64,000 nucleotides of DNA from CAXBBB01 sp963793245 (GTDB taxonomy: Bacteria; Bacteroidota; Rhodothermia; Rhodothermales; BA12). Shown here piece by piece: positions 9,277-17,711 of this stretch (position 1 is the stretch's first letter; every line of letters begins with the position of its first letter). The position numbers and the translations under genes were made by a program. The stretch covers positions 203,442 to 267,441 of the forward strand of contig CAWBZG010000003.1 in NCBI GenBank assembly GCA_963793245.1, in the 5' to 3' direction. The notes below the pieces were generated by a model, which saw only the letters and a list, made by a program, of their open reading frames with translations, searched no databases and was not told the origin of the DNA.

Positions 9277-10326
9277 ATGCCCAGCCAGATCTACCGCTCT
9301 CACTCCGTCGCTCCTGACTTGGCCGCCCGACTACGGGCAATGCCCAAGGTCGAAATCCACGTTCACTTGGAGGGAGCGACGGGGCCGGAGACGGTGTGGG
9401 ACATGGCGCAGCGCAACGGCGTCGAGTTGCCCGCCGACTCGCTCGACGAGTGGCGTGCCTTCTACGCGTTTCGCGACTTCGACCACTTCATCCGCGTCTA
9501 CCTGCTGGCCTCATCTGCGATGCAGACGCCCGAGGATTACGAGCAGATGGTCGTCGACTTTGGAGCGCATCAGGCGGCTCAGAACATCCGCTATTCCGAG
9601 ACCTATTTCAGCCCGCAACTCCACCTGGGACGTGCGCTGTCGGCGGATCAGATCATCCGAGCGCTGGAGGTCGGTGCCGCCCGAGCCGCTGCGGAGTCGA
9701 ACACGCGCATCCGCTTCATCGCCGACATCGGGCGCGGCGTCGACGAGCATTTGGATCAGGTACTGCCGTTCGCGCTGGCCGGACGTGAGCGCGACGGCTT
9801 GTTTCTGGGATTGGGCGTCGGCGGGTTTGAGAAGGGCTTCGCGTCCGAACCCTACGAGCCGATCTTCGCTGGCGCCCGCGATGCTGGACTGCGCGTCGTC
9901 GCTCACGCGGGAGAAACCGACGGCGCCTTCCGCCTCGCACAAGCCATCGACCGATTCGGAGCCGAGCGCATCGGCCACGGCGTCCGCTTGGTCGACGATC
10001 CCGACTTGATGGCACGCATCGCGAGTGAGCAAACCCCGCTCGAAGTCTCGCCGACGAGCAACTACCGACTGGGCGTTACGCCGACCGATCAGCCGCATCC
10101 GATCCGCACGCTGGTCGACGCGGGCGTGTACGTGACGCTCAATTCCGACGATCCGCCGATGTTTTCGACCGACCTGAACGCCGAGTATCTCCTCCTCGCT
10201 GGTCAAGGGTTTTCGTGGGACGAACTCTGGCGACTCAACCGCAACACGCTCGAAGCCAGCTTCCTCTCCGACGGCGAAAAACAGTCGCTGCGCCAAGAGT
10301 GGAGCGCGTTCGCGGCCTCATTCTGA
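9277..10326 (+). CDS. add: adenosine deaminase family protein
   Basis: Hydrolyses adenosine (or a close analogue such as adenine) to inosine and ammonia in purine salvage. The 349-aa length is typical. Metal and catalytic motifs occur in order: HVHLEG near residues 28-33, HAGETDG with the catalytic His/Glu near 210, GHGVRLVDD near 233, and NSDDPPMF near 289, which carries the metal Asp. EVSPTSNYRLG before the last motif is the typical substrate-site loop. Family members also include adenine deaminases and methylthioadenosine deaminases, so substrate choice is uncertain. It follows the membrane gene by 9 bases, and its stop is 4 bases from that of the convergent DUF192 gene. Confidence 0.92.
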   Translation: MPSQIYRSHSVAPDLAARLRAMPKVEIHVHLEGATGPETVWDMAQRNGVELPADSLDEWRAFYAFRDFDHFIRVYLLASSAMQTPEDYEQMVVDFGAHQAAQNIRYSETYFSPQLHLGRALSADQIIRALEVGAARAAAESNTRIRFIADIGRGVDEHLDQVLPFALAGRERDGLFLGLGVGGFEKGFASEPYEPIFAGARDAGLRVVAHAGETDGAFRLAQAIDRFGAERIGHGVRLVDDPDLMARIASEQTPLEVSPTSNYRLGVTPTDQPHPIRTLVDAGVYVTLNSDDPPMFSTDLNAEYLLLAGQGFSWDELWRLNRNTLEASFLSDGEKQSLRQEWSAFAASF

Positions 10327-10330
10327 TCGA

Positions 10331-10804
10331 TTACTGTCGCCGCCACTGAATGCGGTAGCCCTCTTCGATGCCATACCGCGCTCCAAACCCGGCGCGCGTC
10401 TCGACGACGTAGCGAGCCGGGACGACACTCTCGATTCCGTCGTCCGAAACCGAGCGGTTGTCGGGGCGGATGGCGACGATGTTCAGGCTGTCGTCTGCGA
10501 AAAAGAGGTCGAGCGGCATCAGCGTGTTGCGCATCCAGAAGCGCTGCGGCTCCTCGACGTCCATGATGAACAGCATCCCGGCTTGCTCGGCCATGCCCGG
10601 TCGGTTCATCAGTCCCATCGCGCGCGAACTGTCGTTGTCGGCGATCTCGATGGCGATGCGTTTGACCGGCGTTCCATCCGGCGCGATGAAGTCGAGCACG
10701 CCGTCGGTGCGAAACTCAGGGGCAGCAGAGGGCGGGGCGGCAGGTGTGTCCGATCCGCAGGCGGACAGGGTGAAGAGCAGGGCGAGGGCGAGGAGCGAGC
10801 GCAT
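10331..10804 (-). CDS. DUF192 lipoprotein
   Basis: The start at 10804 gives a clean lipoprotein signal, MRSLLALALLFTLSACGSD, with the lipid-modified Cys at residue 16. The mature part has the DUF192 signature: RAMGLMNRPGMAEQAGMLF, then FWMRNTLMPLDLFF and a closing VVETRAGFGARYGIEEG. The family is small, usually secreted or lipid-anchored, with no agreed biochemical role. The length of 157 aa is normal. The gene is convergent with add and divergent from the gluconokinase gene. Confidence 0.9.
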   Translation of the reverse strand: MRSLLALALLFTLSACGSDTPAAPPSAAPEFRTDGVLDFIAPDGTPVKRIAIEIADNDSSRAMGLMNRPGMAEQAGMLFIMDVEEPQRFWMRNTLMPLDLFFADDSLNIVAIRPDNRSVSDDGIESVVPARYVVETRAGFGARYGIEEGYRIQWRRQ

Positions 10805-10864
10805 GGCGAGGCAGTGGGGAACGGAGTGGGCCGGGCGTCGGTCCAGAGGAGAAACTACGCCGTC

Positions 10865-11395
10865 ATGCCCCGCGCTCTTCAACCCGCCCGCTCCATCGTC
10901 GTCGTGGCAGGCGTCTCAGGCGTCGGCAAAACGACGGTTGGGCGGATCGTGGCCCGGCTGCTCGGTGTCCCCTTCGCCGACGCGGACGACTACCACTCGG
11001 AGGCTGCCCGCGCGCTGATGGCCGAAGGCACGCCGCTTACCGACGCGGACCGCGCTCCGTGGCTCGCACGCTTGGCAGAGCTGATCGCTGGGTGGCACGC
11101 GTCCGAAAGTGGCGGAGTCCTGGCGTGTTCGGCTCTGAAACCTGACTATCGCCGCACGTTGTCGCGCGCCGCCGGTCACGTCCGCTTCGTCCACCTCACC
11201 GCGGACACAGACGTGCTCGCCGCACGCCTCTCCGAACGCAGCGATCACTTCTTTCCTCCGCACCTGCTCCAAAGCCAACTCGACGCGCTGGACGCTCAGG
11301 GCGTGCCCACCGTCGACGCCGCCTCCGGCTCGCCCGACGAGGTAGCACGCGCCGTAGTAGAGGTGGTGCGTGCCACTCGTGCTGAGGGAGCATAG
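10865..11395 (+). CDS. gntK: gluconokinase, GntK type
   Basis: Phosphorylates D-gluconate to 6-phosphogluconate with ATP, feeding the pentose phosphate pathway. The start at 10865 puts the P-loop GVSGVGKTT at residues 16-24. It is followed by FADADDYHSEAARALMAEGTPLTDADRAPWL, in which the Asp/His pair and PLTDxDRxPWL stretch are diagnostic of GntK. CSALKPDYRRTLR-like sequence and DHFFPPHLLQSQLDALD near the C-terminus are also typical. The length of 176 aa is normal. The gene is divergent from the DUF192 lipoprotein gene and ends just before a 28-bp palindrome. No gluconate permease lies nearby. Confidence 0.93.
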   Translation: MPRALQPARSIVVVAGVSGVGKTTVGRIVARLLGVPFADADDYHSEAARALMAEGTPLTDADRAPWLARLAELIAGWHASESGGVLACSALKPDYRRTLSRAAGHVRFVHLTADTDVLAARLSERSDHFFPPHLLQSQLDALDAQGVPTVDAASGSPDEVARAVVEVVRATRAEGA

Positions 11396-11405
11396 CACCT
11401 AGCCC

Positions 11406-11433
11406 GTAAGGGCGATTCATGAATCGCCCTTAC
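11406..11433. repeat. 28-bp perfect palindrome, family 1
   Basis: A perfect inverted repeat with arm GTAAGGGCGATTCA and no spacer. It lies 11 bases after gntK and 39 before the end of the convergent barrel gene. The same element with one mismatch is at 15000-15027, and variants with the same outer arm but a different centre occur near 46580 and 56517. In the convergent position it could fold in both transcripts and act as a two-way terminator; this is inference. Confidence 0.85.
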
Positions 11434-11472
11434 GCAGAAGTTGAGGTCGAGCGCAATCGGTCGGCGCAAACC

Positions 11473-13293
11473 TTACCCATCGATAGGCCAGAACACGCCG
11501 AAGCGGACGCGGCGGGCGGGCAGCGGCTGATCGGGGACGGCCAGGTTGCCCAGCATCAGTTCGGTTCGGCTGAGCACGTTTTCGGCTCCGTAGAACAGCG
11601 TCGCCGTGCGGACACGGGCACGAATCCACAGGTCGACGGTGCCGGACGTGGGGACGCGACGCGCGTCGGGATAGGGGAGCGCGTACAGGCCGGTCGGAGC
11701 GTGGAGGGTGCGCCCGGCGTGAGCGGTCCAGCCGCGCAGGTCGGCGTGGAGGTCGAGCAGCAGGTCGCGGCGGAAGAGGACGAGGCGCGTGCCGATGCGG
11801 GCGGTCGCGTGGAGCGGCGGTTGCGCGTCGCGCCAGGCTGCGTCGCCGAGGGCGTGCGATGCCGTCGCCTCGGTCCAGGCGTAGAGGCCGAGCGGGGCGT
11901 CCATCCGCCATCCGGCTCCCAGCGAAGCGACAGCACGGGAGGTGCCGCCGATGGGATCGTACCTCAGGGTGTCGCGTCGGACTTCGCGCCAGTCGCGGGC
12001 ATTCGGAGTCGTCCAGCCCGACACGCGCGCCCAGCCGTCCAAGTCGCCGCGTTGGGTGCGAGCCGATGCCGACGCACGCACCCAGCGCATCGGCTCCTCA
12101 CCAGTCGGCGTCACGAATGGACCCCATCCCAGTCGGGCCAGCAGCGGCGTCTCGGTCGCGCCCAACTCGGCCTCCAGTTCGAACGGACCGAGCGCGAACG
12201 ACGCTTCGCCGACAGGAGCGATGGTCGCGTCGCCAACCCATGCGCCGCCGCGCAACTGCAAGCCGCGCCAACCCAGGCGCGCTCCCACTTCAGCGACGTG
12301 CTGCGTCGGCGCATCGGTCCACGCGTTGGCGTCTCCAGGCGCTGTACGGACAAAGGTCGCATAGAAAGGGCCACGCTCGGCTCGGACGTCGAGGCGCCGC
12401 GCGCGGCCTACGAGCGATGTGTCGGTGCCGAACTCGCGTCTCAAGTAGGAGCGCGTCACCGTCACGTGTGTGCGGCGCCAGCCGACGTTGGCGGTCAGGT
12501 CGGTGCGGAGGCTCTGCCGGTCCGCCGTCGCCAATCGCGGGCTGGAGAGTGGGATGCCGTCCTGCCGGAAATAGATCGACTGGAAATTGGCCGAGTCGAC
12601 TGGGACGATGCCGCCGGGAGCGCCGACCCTGTGGCGGGTGTGGAGCGCGCGCAGACTCATGTGGAAGTCGCCGGACGTGAAGTCGGTCCAGCCGATCAGC
12701 GCCCTTCCTCGTCGCAGGTCGCTGTTCTCGAACGCATTGTCAGCCGTTGCGCCGAAGTAGCCGCCGCGTGCACGCAGCAGGCCCGAGCGTCCAAATAGCG
12801 TGCGCTGCCTCGCTTGGGCGTGGAGCAACTCGACGCGTTGCAGCCCTTCGTCGCCCGACAGGTAGCGCAGGTGAGTAAGCGGCTGCGGTGCGTCGAACGA
12901 GTCGAGGGCGGCATGGATTGCCAGTCCGCGCGCAGCAGGAGCAGGCGTCCAGGCGACGGGCAACACGTGCGCCTGAACATCGCCGCTGAGCACATCGCGC
13001 AGATCGACGCCGCCCCAATTGAAACGGGTCGCCCCAGGCGGCGCTCCGTCGAGGCTGAGCGCTTCGGGCCATCCGTACGGTCCCGCTCGAAACCGCCAGA
13101 CGCCTGCCTGTCGCTCTTCTTGCGAAAGCGCGATGCCGCCGGTCGTGTCGCGCGTGGCAGCCGGGGCGACGAGTAGGTCGGTCAGGCTCGCTGCTGTCGT
13201 TCGGGCGGACTCGACCGTTTGGGCTTCTGCGGAGAGCGAGAGAGTCCAGGCGAGCAGCGCGCCTATGCACCAGCGGGCTGCCCAGCGCGTCAT
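11473..13293 (-). CDS. outer-membrane beta-barrel protein of unknown ligand
   Basis: A 606-aa protein with a signal peptide (residues 1-24, ending SLSAEAQT). It then shows alternating polar/aromatic strands typical of a large outer-membrane barrel: ARGGYFGATADNAFENSDLRRGRALIGW, RIGTRLVLFRRDLLLDLHADLRGW. It ends in RRVRFGVFWPIDG, with an aromatic near the C-terminus as barrels require. No TonB box or complete plug domain is seen, so it is better called a porin-like or receptor-like barrel than a TonB receptor. Its ATG overlaps the stop of the deoxynucleoside kinase gene (ATGA), so the two are coupled. Substrate unknown. Confidence 0.75.
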   Translation of the reverse strand: MTRWAARWCIGALLAWTLSLSAEAQTVESARTTAASLTDLLVAPAATRDTTGGIALSQEERQAGVWRFRAGPYGWPEALSLDGAPPGATRFNWGGVDLRDVLSGDVQAHVLPVAWTPAPAARGLAIHAALDSFDAPQPLTHLRYLSGDEGLQRVELLHAQARQRTLFGRSGLLRARGGYFGATADNAFENSDLRRGRALIGWTDFTSGDFHMSLRALHTRHRVGAPGGIVPVDSANFQSIYFRQDGIPLSSPRLATADRQSLRTDLTANVGWRRTHVTVTRSYLRREFGTDTSLVGRARRLDVRAERGPFYATFVRTAPGDANAWTDAPTQHVAEVGARLGWRGLQLRGGAWVGDATIAPVGEASFALGPFELEAELGATETPLLARLGWGPFVTPTGEEPMRWVRASASARTQRGDLDGWARVSGWTTPNARDWREVRRDTLRYDPIGGTSRAVASLGAGWRMDAPLGLYAWTEATASHALGDAAWRDAQPPLHATARIGTRLVLFRRDLLLDLHADLRGWTAHAGRTLHAPTGLYALPYPDARRVPTSGTVDLWIRARVRTATLFYGAENVLSRTELMLGNLAVPDQPLPARRVRFGVFWPIDG

Positions 13294-13937
13294 CCCGGAA
13301 AGAACCCGAACAGGCGGCTATCGATCTGCTGCAGCAGGCTGGCGCGGTGGTCCGGGTTGCCGACGAAATCGGTCTCGTCGACGTCGATGATCATACGCGG
13401 CCCCAGGTCGTAGCTCGCCACCCAGTTTTCGTAGTGCCGGTTGAGCGCCTCCAGATAGTCGAGTTTGATCGACGACTCGAACTCGCGTCCGCGCGCCTGG
13501 ATGTGGCGCACCAACGTCGGCACGCTCGAACGCAGGTAGATGAGCAGGTCGGGCGGACGCAGGTAGGCCGTCATCGTCGCGAACAGGTCGCGGTAGTTGA
13601 CCCAGTCGCGTTCGTCCATCAGGCCCATCTCGTGCAGGTTGCGCGCAAAGATCTCGGCGTCCTCGTAGATGGATCGATCTTGAACGACCGATCCCGTCGC
13701 CCGCTCGATGTTTTGCTGATGGCGGAAGCGGCTCGACAGGAAATAGACCTGCAAATTGAACGACCACCGCTCCATCTCGCCGTAGAAATCCGACAGATAG
13801 GGATTCTCGTCGACCTGCTCGTAGAACGGCTCCCACCCGAAACTGCTGCTCAGCAGCCCGGTCAGCGTGCTTTTGCCCGCACCGATGTTGCCCGCGATGG
13901 CGACGTATTTACGAGTCGACGAGAGGATTTCGGCCAT
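13290..13937 (-). CDS. deoxynucleoside kinase
   Basis: Phosphorylates deoxynucleosides with ATP for dNTP salvage. The start at 13937 gives MAEILSSTRKYVAIAGNIGA, with the P-loop GNIGAGKST at residues 16-24. Other family marks are ENPYLSDFYG, the substrate-site VQDRSIYEDAEIFARNL, a LRSSVPTLVRHIQARGREFE lid region and a final IIDVDETDFV. The length of 215 aa matches dGK/dCK-type bacterial enzymes, although substrate choice cannot be read from sequence. An in-frame upstream extension to 14030 runs through unrelated sequence and is rejected. It is coupled to the downstream barrel gene by an ATGA overlap, an odd partnership. Confidence 0.92.
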   Translation of the reverse strand: MAEILSSTRKYVAIAGNIGAGKSTLTGLLSSSFGWEPFYEQVDENPYLSDFYGEMERWSFNLQVYFLSSRFRHQQNIERATGSVVQDRSIYEDAEIFARNLHEMGLMDERDWVNYRDLFATMTAYLRPPDLLIYLRSSVPTLVRHIQARGREFESSIKLDYLEALNRHYENWVASYDLGPRMIIDVDETDFVGNPDHRASLLQQIDSRLFGFFPG

Positions 13938-14028
13938 GAATGGGGCGAGTCGGTGGGGTGCGCGGGACGTGTCGGAAGATAGGTGCGGGAGATCCACGAC
14001 ACGTGCTTTCCGCCGTTTCTCCAAACGC

Positions 14029-14063
14029 AAAACGCCCCGCCGGGCAAAGAGCCAGGCGGGGCG
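14029..14063 (-). terminator. intrinsic terminator downstream of the small membrane gene
   Basis: A 9-bp GC stem (14033-14041 with 14055-14063) around a 13-base loop is followed, in the minus direction, by TTTT at 14032-14029. It sits between the small membrane gene and the deoxynucleoside kinase start, so it separates these two minus-strand units. Confidence 0.8.
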
Positions 14064-14081
14064 AAAAGGAGACAGGTCGGA

Positions 14082-14300
14082 TCAGCGACGCGAACGGACG
14101 CGGACTGGTTCGACAGCGGGTACGCGCGTCGGCATCAGGCTGCCGCCGACTGTGGCGATGCCGATCACGAGGCAGGCGACGATCATGCTCGTTCCTGCGA
14201 CATCGGCCCAGAGGAGAAACGCCGAGCCGAAGGTCAGCAGTAAGCCGATGACGCGCATCAGGCGGGATAACGAGGCGTCGGAGTTGGAAGTCGAGGTCAT
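14082..14300 (-). CDS. small two-helix membrane protein, 72 aa
   Basis: The start at 14300 is the first plausible ATG inside a longer non-protein-like frame. Two hydrophobic helices (residues 14-32 and 36-56) are joined by a tight ADVAG turn, with an N-terminal Ser/Thr-rich cytoplasmic lead and a basic Arg-rich end. The family is not recognised. A good intrinsic terminator right after the stop supports it as a real, separately transcribed gene. Confidence 0.55.
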   Translation of the reverse strand: MTSTSNSDASLSRLMRVIGLLLTFGSAFLLWADVAGTSMIVACLVIGIATVGGSLMPTRVPAVEPVRVRSRR

Positions 14301-14478
14301 GGTCGGCGAAGGGTATGTGGAAACGACCGAAGGCAGAAGTGCTTGGCGGTCTGTTGCGTAAGAGGTAAGCCTCACGCACCGAAACGGTTGCCTCGCGCGC
14401 GCGACTCTTACCGTCCCGTCGCGTGGCACCCAAACGCGTAACGCCGTAGGTTCTCCCGATTCGTACTTCACCCACTCC

Positions 14479-14970
14479 ATGTTTCGCCTGCTCCCCGCTT
14501 TTGCTCTGCTCTTCCTCACGATGAGCGGTCTCGCCGCATGCGGAGGCGACGACCTGCCCGCCGACGCTACGCCCGAGCAGCGCTTCGCCGCGCTGGGCGT
14601 TCGTACGTACACGAGCAACTGCCAGACCTGTCACCAGGCCGACGGATTGGGACGTGAGGGCGTCTATCCGCCGCTCGCCGCAACGGAGTGGGTGACGGGC
14701 GACGAAGGCCGACTCATCCGCCTGCTCCTCAATGGGATGCGCGGGCCGATCACGGTTGCCGGAGTCGAGTACAACAACATCATGACGCCGCACGGCCACC
14801 TGAGCGATGACCAAATCGCCGCCGTCTTGACGCATGTCCGTGGCAGCTTCGGCAACGCGTCCAGCGCGGTCACGCCAGACGACGTAGCTGCCGTCCGTGC
14901 CGCCAACACCCAGCGCGGTATCTGGCAGGCCGCCGATCTGGAAGCGGCAACCGGCATCCCCGGCCAGTAG
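14479..14970 (+). CDS. c-type cytochrome lipoprotein
   Basis: A 163-aa single-haem cytochrome c. A lipoprotein signal ends GLAAC with the lipidated Cys at residue 21. The haem site CQTCH is at 48-52 and the likely axial Met is M102 in NNIMTPHGHL. GREGVYPPLAATEWVTGDEG is the usual loop of the group that includes subunits of alcohol/sorbose dehydrogenases and the cytochrome c of oxidase modules. It probably carries electrons at the periplasmic face of a membrane. It stands alone: no dehydrogenase or oxidase gene is adjacent, so its partner is unknown. Confidence 0.9.
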   Translation: MFRLLPAFALLFLTMSGLAACGGDDLPADATPEQRFAALGVRTYTSNCQTCHQADGLGREGVYPPLAATEWVTGDEGRLIRLLLNGMRGPITVAGVEYNNIMTPHGHLSDDQIAAVLTHVRGSFGNASSAVTPDDVAAVRAANTQRGIWQAADLEAATGIPGQ

Positions 14971-14999
14971 GGGCGTGGGTTGATCTAGCGCCGGATCAG

Positions 15000-15027
15000 G
15001 TAAGGGCGATTCATGAATCCCCCTTAC
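15000..15027. repeat. 28-bp near-perfect palindrome, family 1
   Basis: The same element as at 11406-11433, with one mismatch in the right arm (ATCCCCCTTAC instead of ATCGCCCTTAC). It again lies between two convergent genes, 30 bases after the cytochrome and 27 bases before the SDR stop. Confidence 0.85.
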
Positions 15028-15053
15028 TCAGCGGTTGGGTGCGGGGTCACGCC

Positions 15054-15863
15054 TCACCGCCCGCGCTCGATAGCCCGCGCCGCGATACGATCCACCAGAC
15101 CCGGTGCGATCAGCTTCATCCACAGGCCAGCTTTTCCGCGCGGCGTCATCACGATCTCGCGTTTGCGACGGTCGGCGGCTCGGAGGATCAGACGCGCGCA
15201 CGCGTCGGGCGACATCGCGTTGTCCTCGTCGACTGGACTGTCGCCGAGCGGTTGACCGTCCGGCCCGTAGGCGTGGCGCCTGACGCCGGTCGAGACGAAG
15301 CCCGGAAACGCTGTCGTCACGCTGACGCCCGATCCGCGCAGTTCGATGCGCAGGCTGTCGAAGAAGCCCGCCATCGCGTGTTTGCTTGCTGCGTAGCCCG
15401 TTCGCGTGGGCACGCCGGTCTTTCCAGTCAGACTCGCCACGTTGACGATGCGTCCGCGCGTCGTTTTGAGGTGCGGCAGAGCAGCGTGCGTGCAGTAGAC
15501 GGCGCCCAGGTAGTTGACCGCCATGATGCGGCGGATCGGCTCCAGGTCGTCGAGTTCGTCCAGCCGCGCCCACATCGAGATGCCTGCGTTGTTGATCAGC
15601 GCGTCGATCTGTCCGAAGCGCTCAACGGATTGGGCGACGAACGCACGGCATTGGGCCTCGTCGGATACGTCAGTTGGAACGGTCAGCACGTCAGCACCGC
15701 GCGTTCGGCAGTCGGCAGCGACGGCCTCCAGTTCGCGTTCGCCGCGCGCCGCAAGTGCCAATCGGCATCTGCGTTCGGCGAGTTGGAGCGCAAGTGATTT
15801 GCCGATGCCCGACGATGCGCCTGTGATCAGTACGACGGACGAAGAGGAGAGCGGATCGGGCAT
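15054..15863 (-). CDS. short-chain dehydrogenase/reductase
   Basis: An NAD(P)-dependent oxidoreductase of the classical SDR family. The start at 15863 gives MPDPLSSSSVVLITGASSGIG, with the nucleotide-binding GASSGIG at about residues 15-21. NNAGIS near 90 and the catalytic YAASKHAMAGF (Tyr-x3-Lys) near 158-162 follow, with the active-site Ser in NVASLTGKTG. The long C-terminal part (DACARLILRAADRRKREIVM) matches the DhrB7/YqjQ-type subgroup acting on lipophilic carbonyls. The length of 269 aa is typical. It is monocistronic, divergent from the alpha/beta hydrolase gene. Substrate unknown. Confidence 0.9.
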   Translation of the reverse strand: MPDPLSSSSVVLITGASSGIGKSLALQLAERRCRLALAARGERELEAVAADCRTRGADVLTVPTDVSDEAQCRAFVAQSVERFGQIDALINNAGISMWARLDELDDLEPIRRIMAVNYLGAVYCTHAALPHLKTTRGRIVNVASLTGKTGVPTRTGYAASKHAMAGFFDSLRIELRGSGVSVTTAFPGFVSTGVRRHAYGPDGQPLGDSPVDEDNAMSPDACARLILRAADRRKREIVMTPRGKAGLWMKLIAPGLVDRIAARAIERGR

Positions 15864-15993
15864 GGCGGAACGGTCGAGAAGCAGGGAACGCCGCACCATC
15901 CCAAACGATGCGGTAACCCCTGATGGAAGGCGAATCTAAGCCGGGCGGGAGCGCATGGAACGATTCCAAACCAACTCGACTCACCGCTTACCT

Positions 15994-16830
15994 ATGCCTT
16001 CTCTCTCAACCTCGACGGCCTCGACTCAGGCCGAACTCTTTTACCAAGACTGCAATCCAAGCGGCGCGCGCACCGTCGTCCTCATTCACGGCTGGCCGCT
16101 GAGCCACCGCATGTGGGAGCCGCAAGTCAACGCGCTCACCGACGCCGGATACCGCGTCATCACCTATGACCGCAGAGGGTTCGGCTCGTCCTCCTTTCCG
16201 TGGGACGGCTACGACTACGACACGTTCGCCGACGACTTGCGCGACCTGATGGTGCACCTCGACCTGAACGATGCGACGCTCGTCGGCTTCTCGATGGGCG
16301 GCGGAGAAGTCGCGCGCTACTTCGGCAAGTACGGCAAGGATCGCGTCGGAAAAGCTGCCTTCGTGAGTTCTGTCGCTCCGTTTATGCTGAAGACCGCGGA
16401 CAACCCGGACGGCGCCCCGATGTCGGTTTTCGAGGATATGCTCGCCAACGTCAAGGAGGATCGACTGGCATTCTTGGACGGCTTCGGCAAGAAGTTCGTC
16501 GGCTGGGGGCTGATGGACCATCCGATCAGCGCCGACATGCTGCACTACGCTAAGATGATCGCAGCGATGGCCCAGCCGCACGCGACGCAAGAGTGCATCA
16601 TGGCGTTCGGCACGACCGACTTCCGCCCTGACATGCCCAAGATCGACGTGCCTACGCTCTTCGTCTACGGCGACGCCGACGACATCGTCCCGCCCAAACC
16701 GACGGCCATTCAGGGTCATGAGATGGTCGCCGGAAGTCGCCTGGAAGTAATCGAGGGCGGTCCTCACGGCCTGACGCTGACGCACACCGAGCAGTTCAAT
16801 CGCATCCTGATGGATTTCCTCAGCGCGTAA
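15994..16830 (+). CDS. alpha/beta hydrolase, non-haem chloroperoxidase type
   Basis: A 278-aa cytosolic alpha/beta hydrolase starting MPSLSTSTAS. Landmarks are the oxyanion HGWPLSHRMWE, DRRGFGSSSFPWDGYDYDTF, the nucleophile elbow GFSMGGG with catalytic Ser near residue 100, the acid in VYGDADDIVP and the His in GGPHGL. DRRGFG-S and the GFSMGGGEVARY elbow match the cofactor-free haloperoxidase/arylesterase group, which hydrolyses esters and can form peracids. The real substrate cannot be told. It is a single gene, divergent from the SDR, with 163 bases before the next gene. Confidence 0.92.
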   Translation: MPSLSTSTASTQAELFYQDCNPSGARTVVLIHGWPLSHRMWEPQVNALTDAGYRVITYDRRGFGSSSFPWDGYDYDTFADDLRDLMVHLDLNDATLVGFSMGGGEVARYFGKYGKDRVGKAAFVSSVAPFMLKTADNPDGAPMSVFEDMLANVKEDRLAFLDGFGKKFVGWGLMDHPISADMLHYAKMIAAMAQPHATQECIMAFGTTDFRPDMPKIDVPTLFVYGDADDIVPPKPTAIQGHEMVAGSRLEVIEGGPHGLTLTHTEQFNRILMDFLSA

Positions 16831-16993
16831 CTCGCTGCAGCATTCGACTCGTCGGCCTCGTCTCCACGCTGTGGGGCGGGGCCGACTGCGTTTCGAGCGG
16901 GCGTCACGTCGGAAGGATTACCAACCGGTATCGCGCGCGCCGATCACGCGTGGCAGTTCGTCGTTCGTAACCGGCACCTTTTTTACGCCACCT

Positions 16994-17650
16994 ATGCGCT
17001 CTACATCCGCCGCCCTCCGACTCGTCTTTGTCTTGATCGCCGTTCTGGTATTGCCTGCCTGTCAGCAGGCGTATTACAACGCGTGGGAGAAGCTGGGCAA
17101 GGACAAGCGCGACTTGCTCTCGGACCGTGTCGAGGAGGCTCGCGAAAGTCAGGAGGACGCCAAGGAGCAATTCGAGAACGCGCTCGAACAGTTTCGGAGC
17201 GTCGTCGCGTTCGATGGCGGCGAGTTGGAAAACGCCTACGACGATGTCAAAACCGCCTACGACCGAAGCGCTGCCCGAGCCGATGACGTAACCGAGCGAA
17301 TCGACGATGTGGAGCGCGTCGCCAGCGACCTGTTCGCCGAGTGGGACGATGAGTTGGACGACTACGAAAGTGCCGACCTGCGCCGCCGCAGCGCGGATCA
17401 ACTGCGCGAAACTCAGCGACGCTTCAACGGACTTCTCGCCGCGATGCGCAGGGCCGAAGCCAGCATGAACCCCGTCCTCGAACGACTCGAAGACCAGACG
17501 CTCTTTCTCAAACACAACCTCAACGCCAGGGCCATCGCGTCACTCGAAGGCGAAGTCGCCGTCCTTCAGGACGAAACTGCCGACCTGATCCGTGAGATGG
17601 AACGCGCCATCCGCGAAGCCAACGACTTTCTCGACGGCATGAACGGATAG
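16994..17650 (+). CDS. DUF2959 lipoprotein, coiled-coil
   Basis: The start at 16994 gives a lipoprotein signal ending VLPACQQ (Cys at residue 23); earlier in-frame codons lack signal character. The mature protein is almost wholly charged coiled coil (DRVEEARESQEDAKEQFENA, then DDVTERIDDVERVASDLFAEWD), as in DUF2959, a family opening with YYNAWEKLGKDKRDLL. These are predicted periplasmic, membrane-anchored proteins of unknown function. The length of 218 aa is normal. The endonuclease III gene starts 61 bases later on the same strand. Confidence 0.9.
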   Translation: MRSTSAALRLVFVLIAVLVLPACQQAYYNAWEKLGKDKRDLLSDRVEEARESQEDAKEQFENALEQFRSVVAFDGGELENAYDDVKTAYDRSAARADDVTERIDDVERVASDLFAEWDDELDDYESADLRRRSADQLRETQRRFNGLLAAMRRAEASMNPVLERLEDQTLFLKHNLNARAIASLEGEVAVLQDETADLIREMERAIREANDFLDGMNG

Positions 17651-17711
17651 AGTTGTGCGACGAACCTCGCGCCGACGTTCAGCGTCCGACCCCAATCCGA
17701 TCCGACTGCCG

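Noticed and set aside
11419..12798. A 459-codon plus-strand frame opposite the outer-membrane barrel gene
   Set aside because: The barrel has a signal peptide and beta-strand pattern and couples with the kinase gene; the opposite frame is Arg/Ala-rich low complexity.
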